NCBI GenBank assembly: GCA_902625475.1
Contig: CACOBR010000003.1
Coordinates: forward strand, 1-64,000
From: an uncultured Alphaproteobacteria bacterium
Lineage (GTDB): Bacteria > Pseudomonadota > Alphaproteobacteria > Rhodobacterales > Rhodobacteraceae
Length of the DNA stretch: 64,000 bases
Direction: 5' to 3'
Shown: positions 63,383-64,000 of the stretch, piece after piece
Layout: the number at the start of each line of letters is the position of its first letter
Numbering within the stretch: position 1 is the first letter of the stretch
Made by a program: the position numbers and the translations under genes
Notes under the pieces: generated by a model
What the model saw: only the letters and a program-made list of their open reading frames with translations
Database searches by the model: none
What the model was told of the DNA's origin: nothing

Positions 63383-64000
63383 ATGCTAAGTATTGAAGAT
63401 CTTATAAATCAAATTAAATCATATAATCCTAATGCAGATTTTGATTTAATAAAAAAATCCTACAACTACGGTTTTAATGCTCACAAAGGTCAGTATAGAG
63501 CATCAGGTGAAATATATTTTACTCATCCTGTTCAGGTTGCTAAAATTGTAATTGATTTAAAATTAGACGAGTCAACTGTAAAAACAGCTCTTTTACATGA
63601 TACAGTAGAAGATACTGACAGCTCACTAAACCAATTAGAGATTGTTTTTGGTAGTGAGGTATCACAACTAGTTGATGGTGTGACAAAGCTCACAAATCTA
63701 GAATTAAGTTCCTTAGAAACAAAGCATGCTGAAAATTTCAGAAAATTATTTATGGCTATGAGTAAAGATGTAAGGGTTTTATTGGTAAAATTAGCTGATA
63801 GATTACACAATATGAGAACTATAAAGGCTTTACCTACAGATAAACAGATTAGAAAATCAAAAGAAACAATGGAAATTTTTGCTCCATTAGCTGGCCGTAT
63901 GGGTATGCAATTTATGAGAGAGGAGTTAGAAGACCTCAGTTTCCGAGTACTTAATCCTGAAGCCAGGAATTCAATTATTAGAAGATTTATAACCTTAAGA
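63383..64000 (+). CDS. spoT: RelA/SpoT-family (p)ppGpp synthetase/hydrolase, N-terminal part (runs off window)
   Basis: The first 206 residues of a bifunctional alarmone enzyme. The HD hydrolase domain is complete in its key parts: RASGEIYFTHPVQVA, the HD of ALLHDTVEDT, and LVKLADRLHNMRT, followed by PLAGRMGMQFMREELEDLSF. These residues suggest an active hydrolase. The synthetase and TGS/ACT domains lie beyond the edge. ATG at 63383 is used; an in-frame GTG at 63371 is possible. The rpoZ-spoT order is widely conserved. Confidence 0.95.
   Translation, partial: MLSIEDLINQIKSYNPNADFDLIKKSYNYGFNAHKGQYRASGEIYFTHPVQVAKIVIDLKLDESTVKTALLHDTVEDTDSSLNQLEIVFGSEVSQLVDGVTKLTNLELSSLETKHAENFRKLFMAMSKDVRVLLVKLADRLHNMRTIKALPTDKQIRKSKETMEIFAPLAGRMGMQFMREELEDLSFRVLNPEARNSIIRRFITLR

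Overview
This window is a contiguous, gene-dense piece of chromosome from a very AT-rich (roughly 30% GC by eye), streamlined bacterium. Gene order and families point to an Alphaproteobacterium: a stand-alone F1 ATP synthase operon (atpHAGDC), gloB divergent from a Methyltransf_11-type gene, lgt-midA-pgeF, ubiK/ybjN/proC, mce next to a DUF1467 gene, tlpA/argH/lptM/lysA, DUF1244, YcgN, a TIGR01459 phosphatase and rpoZ-spoT. Short spacers, many overlapping gene ends, few terminators and no mobile DNA suggest a free-living oligotroph, probably a marine low-GC lineage. The exact clade cannot be fixed from this window.

Layout. 1-893: a minus-strand gloB whose catalytic half runs in frame into a long coiled coil that leaves the window. 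1006-8063: a methyltransferase, the F1 ATP synthase operon and a TetA-like MFS transporter four bases behind atpC. 8070-11545 (minus): prs, ycgN, ribF and a HAD phosphatase. 11637-13758: groESL with a promoter, a degenerate CIRCE operator and a strong terminator. 13757-21836: purK-purE, a small heat-shock protein, trxB, pgeF, midA, lgt, ubiK, a YbjN protein, proC and a CsaA-like protein. 21811-33432: tdk, carB, aspS, a nitroreductase, the run phytase-like protein-dapD-dapE-mce-DUF1467, yggT and argG. 33595-38036: an iron alcohol dehydrogenase, an alpha/beta hydrolase, a thiolase, a class IV aminotransferase and DUF1244. 38222-44452: pyk, rpmI-rplT, pheS-pheT, greA. 44640-50995: ETF-QO, a TPR protein, ispE, a polyprenyl synthetase, a TrmN6-like methyltransferase and a YdcH micro-gene. 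50982-58903: an amidotransferase, a TlpA-type thioredoxin, argH, lptM, lysA, a zinc-ribbon membrane protein, plsC, accA and a PatB-type aminotransferase. 58965-64000: def-fmt, rnhA, DUF3429, ispH, folK, rpoZ and the start of spoT.

The genes are mostly core metabolism: oxidative phosphorylation, nucleotide precursors, lysine (dapD, dapE, lysA) and arginine (argG, argH) synthesis, isoprenoids (ispE, ispH, prenyl synthetase), lipids (accA, plsC), translation and protein quality control. No stretch over 300 bases lacks a gene. I found no tRNA, rRNA, CRISPR, insertion sequence, prophage or defence system. I also found no convincing new biological system. The most unusual item is the gloB-coiled-coil junction at the left edge, which is either a real fusion or an assembly or amplification chimera.
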